DNA from: an uncultured Bacilli bacterium
GTDB lineage: Bacteria; Bacillota_I; Bacilli_A; RF39; UBA660
DNA length: 6,723 nucleotides
Assembly: GCA_944372725.1 (NCBI GenBank)
Contig: CALWAA010000056.1
Location: 1 to 6,723 of the forward strand
Direction: 5' to 3'
Part shown: in pieces, positions 1 through 4,972 of the stretch
How positions within the stretch are numbered: the first letter of the stretch is position 1
Layout of the letters: the number at the start of each line of letters is the position of its first letter
Notes under the pieces: generated by a model
Seen by the model: the letters and a program-made list of their open reading frames with translations, nothing else
The model's database searches: none
What the model was told of the DNA's origin: nothing
Translations under genes and position numbers: made by a program

Positions 1-536
1 CCAATTAAAGTTCCTCCTGTACCAATACCACTAACAAAAGTATCAACACTAGGTAAACTATCTATTATTTCTTTAGCAGTTGTTAAATAATGTGCTTCTA
101 TATTTAAATGATTTTCAAATTGTTTAGGTAAAAAGCCATTTATTTTTTGAGCATACTCTTCACTTCTACGAATTGCTTCCCTAAATCCACCTTCTTCTTT
201 ACTAACCAAATATACATGAGCGCCATAAAGCTCCATAATACGAATTCTCTCTACACTTGCCCAATCTGGCATAAAAATATGAACCGGATGATGAGTTAAT
301 GCCCCTATTGCTGCGAATGAAATACCTGTATTTCCACTAGTTGCTTCCACAATTGGTTGTCCATCCTTAAGTAATCCTAATTCTTTTGATTTTGATATAA
401 TATAGTAAGCAATGCGATCTTTAATACTACCTGTATAATTATAATATTCTAATTTTGCATAAACATAATTTTCTTTATTTTGATAACGATATTTTATCTT
501 TATCATGGGAGTATTCCCAATTAAATTTAAAGTCAT
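1..536 (-). CDS. cysK: Cysteine synthase family protein (PLP-dependent), 5' part of gene, truncated by window edge
   Basis: The visible 178 codons match the N-terminal two thirds of the fold-type II PLP enzymes that make L-cysteine from O-acetylserine and sulfide in the cytoplasm. Visible motifs: the opening IGNTPM (residues 6-11); the Schiff-base lysine K39 inside NYTGSIKDR, where classical CysK has NPxGSVKDR; the substrate loop ATSGNTG (65-71); and the phosphate-binding GTGGT (172-176). The central block MPDWASVERIR with SKEEGGF differs from classical CysK (MPETMSxERR) and points to a variant subgroup of cysteine synthases. Cystathionine beta-synthase-like activity cannot be excluded without the C-terminus. 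The start is ATG at 536, preceded by a purine-rich AAAGGAAAGAGG. It follows a 19-codon leader ORF by 15 nt, and a Cys5 leader ORF lies further upstream, which supports a role in cysteine supply. The family is certain; the exact substrate is inferred. Confidence 0.92.
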   Translation of the reverse strand, partial: MTLNLIGNTPMIKIKYRYQNKENYVYAKLEYYNYTGSIKDRIAYYIISKSKELGLLKDGQPIVEATSGNTGISFAAIGALTHHPVHIFMPDWASVERIRIMELYGAHVYLVSKEEGGFREAIRRSEEYAQKINGFLPKQFENHLNIEAHYLTTAKEIIDSLPSVDTFVSGIGTGGTLI

Positions 537-551
537 ATTCCTCTTTCCTTT

Positions 552-611
552 CTAAAATAAATAATAAAAAGAAATACAACATCGAATACTATTCACTTGT
601 TTCTTAAGCAT
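552..611 (-). CDS. Second leader peptide with tandem Cys codons, immediately upstream of cysK
   Basis: A 19-codon ORF encodes MLKKQVNSIRCCISFYYLF and stops with TAG. It is preceded by a near-perfect Shine-Dalgarno AGGAGGA (625-619), 7 nt from the ATG, which is better than the site of cysK itself. It holds two adjacent Cys codons (TGT TGT, residues 11-12) and ends 15 nt before the cysK ATG. A ribosome on this ORF would therefore control access to, or reinitiation at, the cysK start. Seen directly: the ORF, the SD, the Cys pair and the spacing. Inferred: that ribosome stalling at Cys codons regulates cysK, by analogy with the Cys-rich upstream ORFs known before sulfur-assimilation genes in mycobacteria. 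It is not recognised as a named family. It could also be a small membrane-active peptide, but position and SD quality favour a regulatory leader. Confidence 0.72.
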   Translation of the reverse strand: MLKKQVNSIRCCISFYYLF

Positions 612-624
612 ATTTTGGTCCTCC

Positions 625-650
625 TATAATTATCATATAAAACAATTATA
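625..650 (-). promoter_or_regulatory. Inverted repeat abutting the leader-2 ribosome binding site
   Basis: In the minus-strand RNA, UAUAAUU (650-644) is perfectly complementary to AAUUAUA (631-625), a 7-bp stem with a 12-nt loop. Its last base is the first A of the AGGAGGA site of the second leader ORF, so the hairpin would sit directly against the ribosome binding site. The stem is all A-U and weak by itself. Its loop contains most of the sequence (UUUAUAUGA, 641-633) that can instead pair upstream with 679-671, so this hairpin and that pairing exclude each other sterically. Confidence 0.45.
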
Positions 651-679
651 AAAAAGTACCTTTATAAAAGTTTATATGA
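633..679 (-). promoter_or_regulatory. Alternative long-range stem of the cysK leader
   Basis: In the minus-strand RNA, UCAUAUAAA (679-671) is exactly complementary to UUUAUAUGA (641-633), giving 9 bp. The 5' arm overlaps the arm (685-674) that pairs with the first leader's start region, so the two stems are mutually exclusive, as in attenuation leaders. The enclosed loop holds a weak 5-bp hairpin (671-667 with 662-658) followed by six U residues (655-650), which could be a weak terminator or pause site. Stem coordinates are read directly; the switching role is inference. Confidence 0.45.
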
Positions 680-732
680 CTAAATTTTTCTAAAAGTTAA
701 AATAAAACAGCAACAACAACATTTAGTCATAT
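674..732 (-). promoter_or_regulatory. 12-bp perfect inverted repeat enclosing the Cys5 codons of leader 1
   Basis: ATATGACTAAAT (732-721 on the minus strand) and ATTTAGTCATAT (685-674) are perfect reverse complements. The first arm contains the ATG and the next two codons of the first leader peptide. The second arm contains its Ile codon and TAG stop. The five Cys codons lie in the loop. When folded, the stem would hide the leader's own start codon. A ribosome paused at the Cys codons would cover the first arm and release the second for pairing with 641-633. In an AT-rich region a 12-bp perfect repeat placed exactly on start and stop codons is unlikely to be chance. Confidence 0.6.
680..730 (-). 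CDS. First leader peptide, run of five Cys codons
   Basis: A 16-codon ORF encodes MTKCCCCCFILTFRKI and ends in TAG. Residues 4-8 are five consecutive Cys codons (TGT TGT TGT TGC TGT). The SD AGGTGA (741-736) lies 5 nt from the ATG, the same arrangement as the SD of the rhomboid gene in this window. A sigma-A-like promoter sits just upstream, so this would be the first thing translated on the cysK transcript, and the 5' UTR would be very short. Five Cys codons in a row, one of the rarest amino acids, directly before a cysteine synthase gene strongly suggest a ribosome-mediated sensor of charged tRNA-Cys. The peptide is probably of no use in itself. A metal-binding micro-peptide is the main alternative. 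Confidence 0.75.
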   Translation of the reverse strand: MTKCCCCCFILTFRKI

Positions 733-747
733 TTATCACCTATTAAT

Positions 748-777
748 ATAATACTCGTTTCTCTCATTAAAAGTCAA
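748..777 (-). promoter_or_regulatory. Predicted sigma-A promoter of the leader-cysK transcript
   Basis: On the minus strand there is TTGACT (777-772) as -35, an 18-bp spacer and TATTAT (753-748) as -10. Transcription would start near 744-741, only 11-14 nt before the ATG of the Cys5 leader and right at its AGGTGA site. It is back to back with the tRNA-Met promoter, whose -35 begins at 798. Inferred from consensus match only. Confidence 0.55.
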
Positions 778-797
778 GCTTTTTATCAATTTAGGGA

Positions 798-826
798 TTG
801 TAAAACACTTATTTTTATGATATATT
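798..826 (+). promoter_or_regulatory. Predicted promoter of tRNA-Met
   Basis: TTGTAA (798-803), a 17-bp spacer and TATATT (821-826) with an extended-10 TGA (818-820) form a good sigma-A-type promoter. The expected start near 832-834 lies about 13 nt before the mature tRNA 5' end. It diverges from the cysK leader promoter. Confidence 0.65.
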
Positions 827-845
827 ATTATTGCTTTAACGAAAT

Positions 846-922
846 GGCGATGTAGCTCAGCTGGCTAGAGCGACCGGTTCATACCCGGTAGGTCGGGGGT
901 TCGATCCCCTCCGTCGCTACCA
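846..922 (+). tRNA. tRNA-Met (CAU), elongator type
   Basis: The full cloverleaf folds. Acceptor GGCGATG pairs with CGTCGCT (G-U wobbles at 1-72 and 6-67). The D stem is GCTC/GAGC, the anticodon stem ACCGG/CCGGT around loop TTCATAC (anticodon CAT), and the T stem GGGGG/CCCTC with loop TTCGATC. The discriminator A is followed by an encoded CCA (920-922). The paired first base and the ACCGG anticodon stem, instead of the three G-C pairs of initiators, show it is the elongator Met tRNA. The body closely resembles the Bacillus subtilis elongator tRNA-Met from memory. An Ile (lysidine) tRNA is unlikely on that basis. It stands alone with its own promoter and terminator. Confidence 0.96.
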
Positions 923-934
923 TATATTGAAACT

Positions 935-962
935 AAAGTTGTTAGAAATAACAGCTTTTTTT
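935..962 (+). terminator. Intrinsic terminator of tRNA-Met
   Basis: A 10-bp stem (935-944 with 949-958, one G-U) has a GAAA tetraloop and runs into seven T residues (956-962). On the opposite strand the stem is not followed by a T run, so it serves the plus-strand tRNA transcript and would stop minus-strand yunB transcripts only weakly. Confidence 0.85.
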
Positions 963-967
963 ATATC

Positions 968-989
968 TTGTGCCATAAAATTGTGCCAT
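968..989. repeat. Tandem direct repeat TTGTGCCAT between tRNA terminator and yunB stop
   Basis: TTGTGCCAT occurs at 968-976 and again at 981-989, separated by AAAA (13-bp period). It lies just past the tRNA terminator and just before the end of yunB on the other strand. It could be chance, a protein-binding site or a relic of integration at the tRNA. No integrase gene or second copy of the tRNA 3' end is visible. Confidence 0.4.
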
Positions 990-990
990 T

Positions 991-1734
991 TTATTCAATT
1001 TCTTTCGTATAAATACTGCTTTCTCGTTCAATAGTACCACCATAAAAGTTAGGTACTTCTCCTTCAATCATCATGGATGCAATAACTGCATCATACTTTA
1101 AAGTAACTTCTTCTATATCAAACGGACTCATAATCTGCGTTTTAAATTCAATATAAACAAATAGTTCAACTAATGCATTATTAAGACCATAATCGGTTAC
1201 TTTTGTTTTCAAATTAGTAAGAACAGAACCAATAAAATTAATTCGTACTGGAACTTTAGGTCCAAAATTATAAAAATACATATTTTGAAAACTATTCCCA
1301 ACGGGAATAGATAAAACCATACTTCCCAGTTCATGAGATAATTCTTCATCCAAATAAGCAACTGATACATTACCACTATTTAACTCATCAAATGAATTTA
1401 TAAGAATATTCGAAACTTGATCAAGTACTAAATATGCTTGTTCCAAATTGAAGTCCACATATAATATTTCATCTTGATTATTTTTTTCTAAAATTAAAAT
1501 ATCTTCTAAATTAGTATGATTAAAAACACTACTATTAATTTTATCAGTAATAAAACTATAAGTTACTCTTGTAACTTCATTTGTACTAATTTGTATCAAA
1601 GAATGGTTCAAATGACTAGTAAATTTAGATAATAAAAAAAAGGTAAATAAGATAACTAAAATAATAGTCACAAATATTATTTTAGAAAGCAATTTACCAT
1701 GATATAAACGTGTACTTTTAAAACCATTTTTCAT
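991..1734 (-). CDS. yunB: Sporulation protein YunB
   Basis: This 247-residue protein is the length expected for YunB, a sporulation protein made in the mother cell under sigma-E in B. subtilis and needed for proper spore formation; its molecular role is unknown. An N-terminal membrane segment (about 18-36) follows a basic start, so it is probably an anchored protein with the rest outside or in the intermembrane space. The family signature is the C-terminal half: IPVGNSF (143-149), FGPKVPVRI (157-165), then TKVTDYGLNNALVELFVYI (177-195) and EGEVPNFYGG (224-233). The start is ATG at 1734, with no recognisable Shine-Dalgarno before it. The TAG of the preceding gene lies in the same frame six codons upstream, so expression probably depends on translation of that gene. 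No classic sigma-E promoter is evident just upstream. Presence of this gene implies an endospore former. Confidence 0.88.
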   Translation of the reverse strand: MKNGFKSTRLYHGKLLSKIIFVTIILVILFTFFLLSKFTSHLNHSLIQISTNEVTRVTYSFITDKINSSVFNHTNLEDILILEKNNQDEILYVDFNLEQAYLVLDQVSNILINSFDELNSGNVSVAYLDEELSHELGSMVLSIPVGNSFQNMYFYNFGPKVPVRINFIGSVLTNLKTKVTDYGLNNALVELFVYIEFKTQIMSPFDIEEVTLKYDAVIASMMIEGEVPNFYGGTIERESSIYTKEIE

Positions 1735-1749
1735 ATTAAAATATATGCA

Positions 1750-2595
1750 CTAAAACAAAGAAAGATTTAAAAAATTATTTAAAAAGATAACAATACCAGC
1801 AATCAAAATAAGACTAACAATTACAATAATGATATAAATTAAAGCTCGACTGGATTTTACTTCCTTTTTTAAATCATTAAAATCATCAAAATCACTTTGT
1901 GTAAACTGTAGAGTACTAGTAAGATCTTGGGTTTTATTTTCCAAAATTGTTGGCTTAATTTTATCAGCTTCTTCAAGGGACATAATTGGAGATGTTTCCC
2001 CAACACTTTCACTTTCTTCATGAATACCATCAACTACGACAGTATCATCACTCCCCTTTAAATCAGTTAAAATATCTAATGGATCTAAATCATCTTCTTT
2101 TTTTGTACTTTTCACTTCTAATTCCTTAGCCGTAATCGTATTAATTAAATCCATGAGTTCATTATGTTCCTCTACCTCTTCTTTTTCTTCCCCTTCAATA
2201 TCAAGACTATTTAAAATATCATATTGGGTATCTCGAATTTTCTTTAAACGTTCTTTTTCATAATCAACTTCTTTTTCGCCTCGAGCCCTCTCTAAAATTG
2301 CATTGATATCATATTCTCTTGTTTCGTCTAAGCTAATATCAGGTTCTGAATAATCTTCATCAACCACAATGCTTCTTCTTTTAGGCTGTTTATTATATTT
2401 TGTATCCAAAATTTTTTTAATTTTTTCTACATCAATATTTTTTGCATTATTATCAAGAACTGTTGCATTAGCCTCTATCTTATAATCATCTACTTCATAA
2501 TCATTAATATTTTCATAAAGTTTTTCATTCTTACGTTGTCTTAGTGCAATATTATTATTTTCTTCATCATAATATTTTTCCATTCTTGTTTTCAT
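1750..2595 (-). CDS. Acidic, tail-anchored membrane protein of unknown function, upstream of yunB
   Basis: This is not a family I recognise. The 281 residues comprise a long, very hydrophilic and acidic region rich in Glu, Asp and Lys, likely partly helical or disordered. It includes ARGEKEVDYEKERLKKIRDT (about 102-121), an EEKEEVEE stretch and short conserved-looking patches such as LDPLDILTDL. One hydrophobic segment follows near the C-terminus (about 251-272), with about nine residues after it. There is no signal peptide, so the topology is tail-anchored with the bulk in the cytoplasm. I chose ATG at 2595: AAGGA (2610-2606) lies 10 nt upstream, whereas the TTG at 2613 has no site. yunB follows after 15 nt and is probably cotranscribed, hinting at a sporulation or envelope role, but that is only context. 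Confidence 0.8.
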   Translation of the reverse strand: MKTRMEKYYDEENNNIALRQRKNEKLYENINDYEVDDYKIEANATVLDNNAKNIDVEKIKKILDTKYNKQPKRRSIVVDEDYSEPDISLDETREYDINAILERARGEKEVDYEKERLKKIRDTQYDILNSLDIEGEEKEEVEEHNELMDLINTITAKELEVKSTKKEDDLDPLDILTDLKGSDDTVVVDGIHEESESVGETSPIMSLEEADKIKPTILENKTQDLTSTLQFTQSDFDDFNDLKKEVKSSRALIYIIIVIVSLILIAGIVIFLNNFLNLSLF

Positions 2596-2617
2596 ATCGC
2601 CACAATCCTTCAATATA

Positions 2618-2626
2618 ATAATAACA
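2618..2626 (-). promoter_or_regulatory. Possible extended -10 element for the unknown gene-yunB operon
   Basis: TGTTATTAT on the minus strand (2626-2618) fits a TGn-TATTAT extended -10, placed 7 nt before the AAGGA site. No convincing -35 is seen. The region is very AT-rich, so chance matches are likely; a sporulation sigma factor promoter cannot be ruled out. Confidence 0.25.
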
Positions 2627-2675
2627 TATTTTTTTAAAGTTTAAAAGGCTTTATCTTTTCCTTTTCAAAAAGTTT

Positions 2676-2684
2676 TGATATAAT
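2676..2684 (+). promoter_or_regulatory. Extended -10 promoter of the ferredoxin gene
   Basis: TGATATAAT (2676-2684) is a consensus extended -10. No good -35 is found about 17 bp upstream, which is acceptable for extended -10 promoters. The expected start near 2690 lies just before the AAGGAG site (2694-2699). It diverges from the unknown gene-yunB pair. Confidence 0.6.
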
Positions 2685-2706
2685 TATATTGATAAGGAGA
2701 TTATAT

Positions 2707-3003
2707 ATGAAAAAAATTATTGTAAACGATGAAGCATGTATTGGTTGCGGTGCATGTGTATCAATCGATCCTGAACATTTTGAATTTAATGATGAAGGAT
2801 TAAGTCATGCAACAAATAATGAAAATTTAGAAAGTTCTGATTTAGCAAGTGCCATCTCTTCTTGCCCAACAAGTGCTATTTCGATTGAAGAAGTAGAAGA
2901 TACTACAGAAAATGCAGAAGAAAAAAAAGAAAATGATTGTGATTGTGAATCTTGCGAATGCTCAAAAGACAACAATTGTGGTTGCCATCATGAAGAGGAA
3001 TAA
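2707..3003 (+). CDS. fer: [4Fe-4S] ferredoxin with Cys/His-rich C-terminal tail
   Basis: This is a small cytoplasmic electron carrier. The first 60 residues are a standard single-cluster ferredoxin: cluster ligands C11, C14 and C17 in CIGCGAC, and C53 in SSCPTSAI, 35 residues later. The rest is unusual. After an acidic linker (about 61-77), residues 78-95 contain six more Cys (78, 80, 83, 85, 91, 93) and two His (94, 95) among Asp and Glu, arranged CDCxxCxC and CGCHH. Such a tail is not part of the ferredoxin fold and looks able to bind metal. The start is ATG at 2707, 7 nt after AAGGAG; the TTG at 2689 would precede that site and is rejected. The gene is monocistronic, with its own promoter and a terminator overlapping its last codons. 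Redox partners are unknown. Confidence 0.93.
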   Translation: MKKIIVNDEACIGCGACVSIDPEHFEFNDEGLSHATNNENLESSDLASAISSCPTSAISIEEVEDTTENAEEKKENDCDCESCECSKDNNCGCHHEEE

Positions 3004-3016
3004 TCCTCTTTTTTTT
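2993..3016 (+). terminator. Intrinsic terminator of the ferredoxin gene
   Basis: A perfect 7-bp stem AAGAGGA/TCCTCTT (2993-2999 with 3004-3010) has a 4-nt loop and a T run of eight (3009-3016). The left arm lies in the last Glu codons and the loop in the stop codon, so coding sequence and terminator are shared. Confidence 0.85.
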
Positions 3017-3020
3017 ATTT

Positions 3021-3045
3021 AAAAAAATAGCTTTTACGCTATTTT
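3021..3045 (-). terminator. Intrinsic terminator of the rhomboid-rluB operon
   Basis: On the minus strand an 8-bp stem AAAATAGC/GCTATTTT (3045-3038 with 3031-3024) has a 6-nt loop and continues as a T run through 3021. It begins inside the stop codon of rluB. Together with the ferredoxin terminator it gives two separate terminators facing each other within about 50 bp. Confidence 0.8.
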
Positions 3046-3752
3046 AAACTATATAATTTCTTAATCTCTTTAATAGTAAGCTCTCGGTACTGTCCACTTT
3101 TTAACTTTCCAATTTCCAAGAAAGCAATCTTAATTCTAGACAAACGAATCACTGGATGCTTTAAACTTTCAAACATTTTTTTAACAATGTGATTTCTACC
3201 CTCAACAATAGTAACTTCAACCAAAGATGTTTTTTTATCAAAATCTTTATCACGAATCTTAAAATCCTCTACAGCTACCTTTCTGCCATCAATCATAATA
3301 CCACTTTTTAAACGTTCAATATCATCTTTATTTAAGAGTCCTTCTATTTTAGCAATATAAGTTTTTGGTATTTTATTTCTTGGATGAGCAAGTATGTTTG
3401 CAAGTTCTCCATCATTTGTTAAAATAATTAATCCAGTTGTATCATAATCTAGTCTACCCACCGGATAAATACGCGCATCTGTATCGATATATTGAACTAC
3501 AGTTGGCCTATTTTTTTCATCGTGAGCACTGGAAATGACACCTCTTGGTTTATTTAAAAGATAGTATTTTTTTACCTTTTCATTTTGGAGCATCACCCCA
3601 TTTACTTCCACAATATCATTACCACTTACCTTTACCCCAAGTGTTTTTACAACCTCTCCATTTACCCTGACTTTTCCGTTTATAATTAAATCTTCTGCTT
3701 TTCTTCTAGATGTTACCCCTGCATCCGCAATCACTTTTTGTAATCTTTCCAT
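3039..3752 (-). CDS. rluB: 23S rRNA pseudouridine synthase, RluB/RsuA family
   Basis: This cytoplasmic enzyme isomerises one uridine of rRNA to pseudouridine; RluB in B. subtilis and E. coli acts on 23S helix 90/92 near the peptidyl-transferase centre. The 237 residues show an N-terminal S4 RNA-binding domain (about 1-60, opening MERLQKVIADAGVTSRRKAE). The catalytic motif GRLDYDTTGLIILTNDG (99-115) contains catalytic Asp102. The late family motif EGRNHIVKKMF (184-194) precedes LKSGQYRELT near the end. KPRGVISS (68-75) is also typical. Length is normal for the Firmicutes RluB group. Whether the target is the RluB, RluE/F or RsuA site cannot be told from motifs, but Firmicutes usually carry the RluB type. 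The ATG lies 2 nt after the rhomboid TAA, and its GAGGT site overlaps the end of that gene, implying coupled translation. Confidence 0.94.
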   Translation of the reverse strand: MERLQKVIADAGVTSRRKAEDLIINGKVRVNGEVVKTLGVKVSGNDIVEVNGVMLQNEKVKKYYLLNKPRGVISSAHDEKNRPTVVQYIDTDARIYPVGRLDYDTTGLIILTNDGELANILAHPRNKIPKTYIAKIEGLLNKDDIERLKSGIMIDGRKVAVEDFKIRDKDFDKKTSLVEVTIVEGRNHIVKKMFESLKHPVIRLSRIKIAFLEIGKLKSGQYRELTIKEIKKLYSLK

Positions 3753-3754
3753 AA

Positions 3755-4909
3755 TTACCTCAAATATCCAAATAGCATATAACTTAAGAAAGCGATTAAC
3801 AAGATTAAAACAATAGAGCCATTGATTCGATCACTCTTTCTTGTTTTTCCTGGAACACCTAAAACCATAGTAAGTAAATACCCACCTACTAAACCACCAA
3901 TATGAGCAAAATTATCTATTCCTGGAACCATAAAACCTATAAGCAAATTAATAATAATAATTGGAATAACCTGTGTTTTTAAAACAGTACCTAAATACAA
4001 ACGATAATGATATCCAAAATAAAGTAAAGAACCAAGTAAACCAAATATTGCCCCACTAGCTCCCGCAGAGATACTTGAATGAACGACTACTGATAAAAGA
4101 GAACCAAGAATACCACTTCCTAAATAAACAATCAAAAACTTCCATCTTCCCAAAAAACTTTCTAATTGTTTACCAATAATATATAAGGAATACATATTAA
4201 CAACTAAATGCACAATCCCAATATGTAAAAACATAGAAGTAGCAAGTCTCCATATTTCCCCTGCTTGAACCAAAGGCCTAAAATTAGCTCCAAACAAAAG
4301 CAATGTAATTGTATTTTCACTACCATTACCCCAAATATACATGGAAATAAATACTAAAACACACAAAGTAATAAGAATCGGTGTAATAATAATTTTTTTA
4401 GGTTCAAATATTTTTGTAAATACCTTATTATCTTCTACTGTTTTCGCATTAATATCATTTGTAACATTAACAATTAAATCAATTCCCTCTTTATCTTTAA
4501 TTAACTTATTCTTAATATTAGGAAAAATTTGAACAATATTTTTATCTTTTAATATTTCATCAATATTATGAAATTTAATAGATGCTATATTTTTCTCCTC
4601 TTCATTTATATGAACACTATCATTCAAATTAATAAATATATTTAGTGTATTCATACTTAATGATAGAGTCTTTTTTCTAATTTGTTCTATTACTTTTTTA
4701 GTTTTAAACAAATCAAATTTATATTGTTCATCATTATGAATATAATTAGAATTAATTCGAATAATACGATAAGGTCCATCTAAATTTTCTAACCAAATTT
4801 CATCTTTTACACCTTTAACAACAATGGGAGTATAATTTTCTTCAGTAATAAAATAATGAACTAAAGACATCACTATTTCATCATTTTTATTTAAAACATT
4901 AAAATGCAT
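3755..4909 (-). CDS. Rhomboid family intramembrane serine protease (GluP-like)
   Basis: This membrane protease cuts transmembrane helices of substrate proteins within the bilayer. Of 384 residues, the first 165 or so are a soluble cytoplasmic domain, as in B. subtilis GluP/YqgP, where such a domain is linked to divalent-metal sensing. The rhomboid core then begins with a helix at about 174-192. Catalytic features are complete: WR at 220-221, HxxxN (His234, Asn238) of the oxyanion region, the nucleophile Ser285 in GASGAIFG, and the base His336 in FAHIGG. A final helix lies at about 366-382. The TPR tail of B. subtilis GluP is absent. I chose ATG at 4909 because GAGGTGA (4921-4915) lies 5 nt before it; the GTG at 4918 is inside that site. 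rluB follows 2 nt after the stop. Substrates are unknown. Confidence 0.92.
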   Translation of the reverse strand: MHFNVLNKNDEIVMSLVHYFITEENYTPIVVKGVKDEIWLENLDGPYRIIRINSNYIHNDEQYKFDLFKTKKVIEQIRKKTLSLSMNTLNIFINLNDSVHINEEEKNIASIKFHNIDEILKDKNIVQIFPNIKNKLIKDKEGIDLIVNVTNDINAKTVEDNKVFTKIFEPKKIIITPILITLCVLVFISMYIWGNGSENTITLLLFGANFRPLVQAGEIWRLATSMFLHIGIVHLVVNMYSLYIIGKQLESFLGRWKFLIVYLGSGILGSLLSVVVHSSISAGASGAIFGLLGSLLYFGYHYRLYLGTVLKTQVIPIIIINLLIGFMVPGIDNFAHIGGLVGGYLLTMVLGVPGKTRKSDRINGSIVLILLIAFLSYMLFGYLR

Positions 4910-4934
4910 AACATTCACCTCGCTGTACTTTTAT

Positions 4935-4962
4935 TTTATAACAAAACATATATTTAGTAAAG
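4935..4962 (-). promoter_or_regulatory. Possible promoter of the rhomboid-rluB operon
   Basis: CTTTAC (4962-4957), a 16-bp spacer and TATAAA (4940-4935) on the minus strand make a modest sigma-A match. The predicted start near 4929 is just before the GAGGTGA site. The -35 overlaps the ribosome binding site of the divergent plus-strand gene, whose own promoter (perhaps TATATT at 4949-4954) would compete for the same DNA. Confidence 0.35.
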
Positions 4963-4972
4963 AGGTGGAACT

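Noticed and set aside
645..650. TATAAT on the minus strand as a second promoter just before leader 2
   Set aside because: No acceptable -35 lies 16-18 bp upstream and no extended -10 TG is present; the hexamer is better explained as one arm of the hairpin next to the AGGAGGA site, though a weak promoter cannot be excluded.
650..671. Strong intrinsic terminator in the cysK leader
   Set aside because: The hairpin before the U6 run has only five pairs, one a G-U, so it is too weak to call a terminator; kept only as a possible pause within the switch.
537..845. T-box or S-box riboswitch upstream of cysK
   Set aside because: The leader is short, with no T-box consensus (AGGGTGGNACCGCG-like) and no strong GC stems; the two Cys leader ORFs account for the conserved-looking elements instead.
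2643..2665. AAAAGG/CCTTTT inverted repeat upstream of the ferredoxin gene as an operator
   Set aside because: Only six pairs with an 11-nt loop in a highly AT-rich spacer; not distinguishable from chance.
4341..4532. Plus-strand ORF of 63 codons inside the rhomboid gene
   Set aside because: It lies wholly antisense to a well-conserved protein, has no proper ribosome site and encodes a low-complexity hydrophobic stretch that mirrors the opposite strand.
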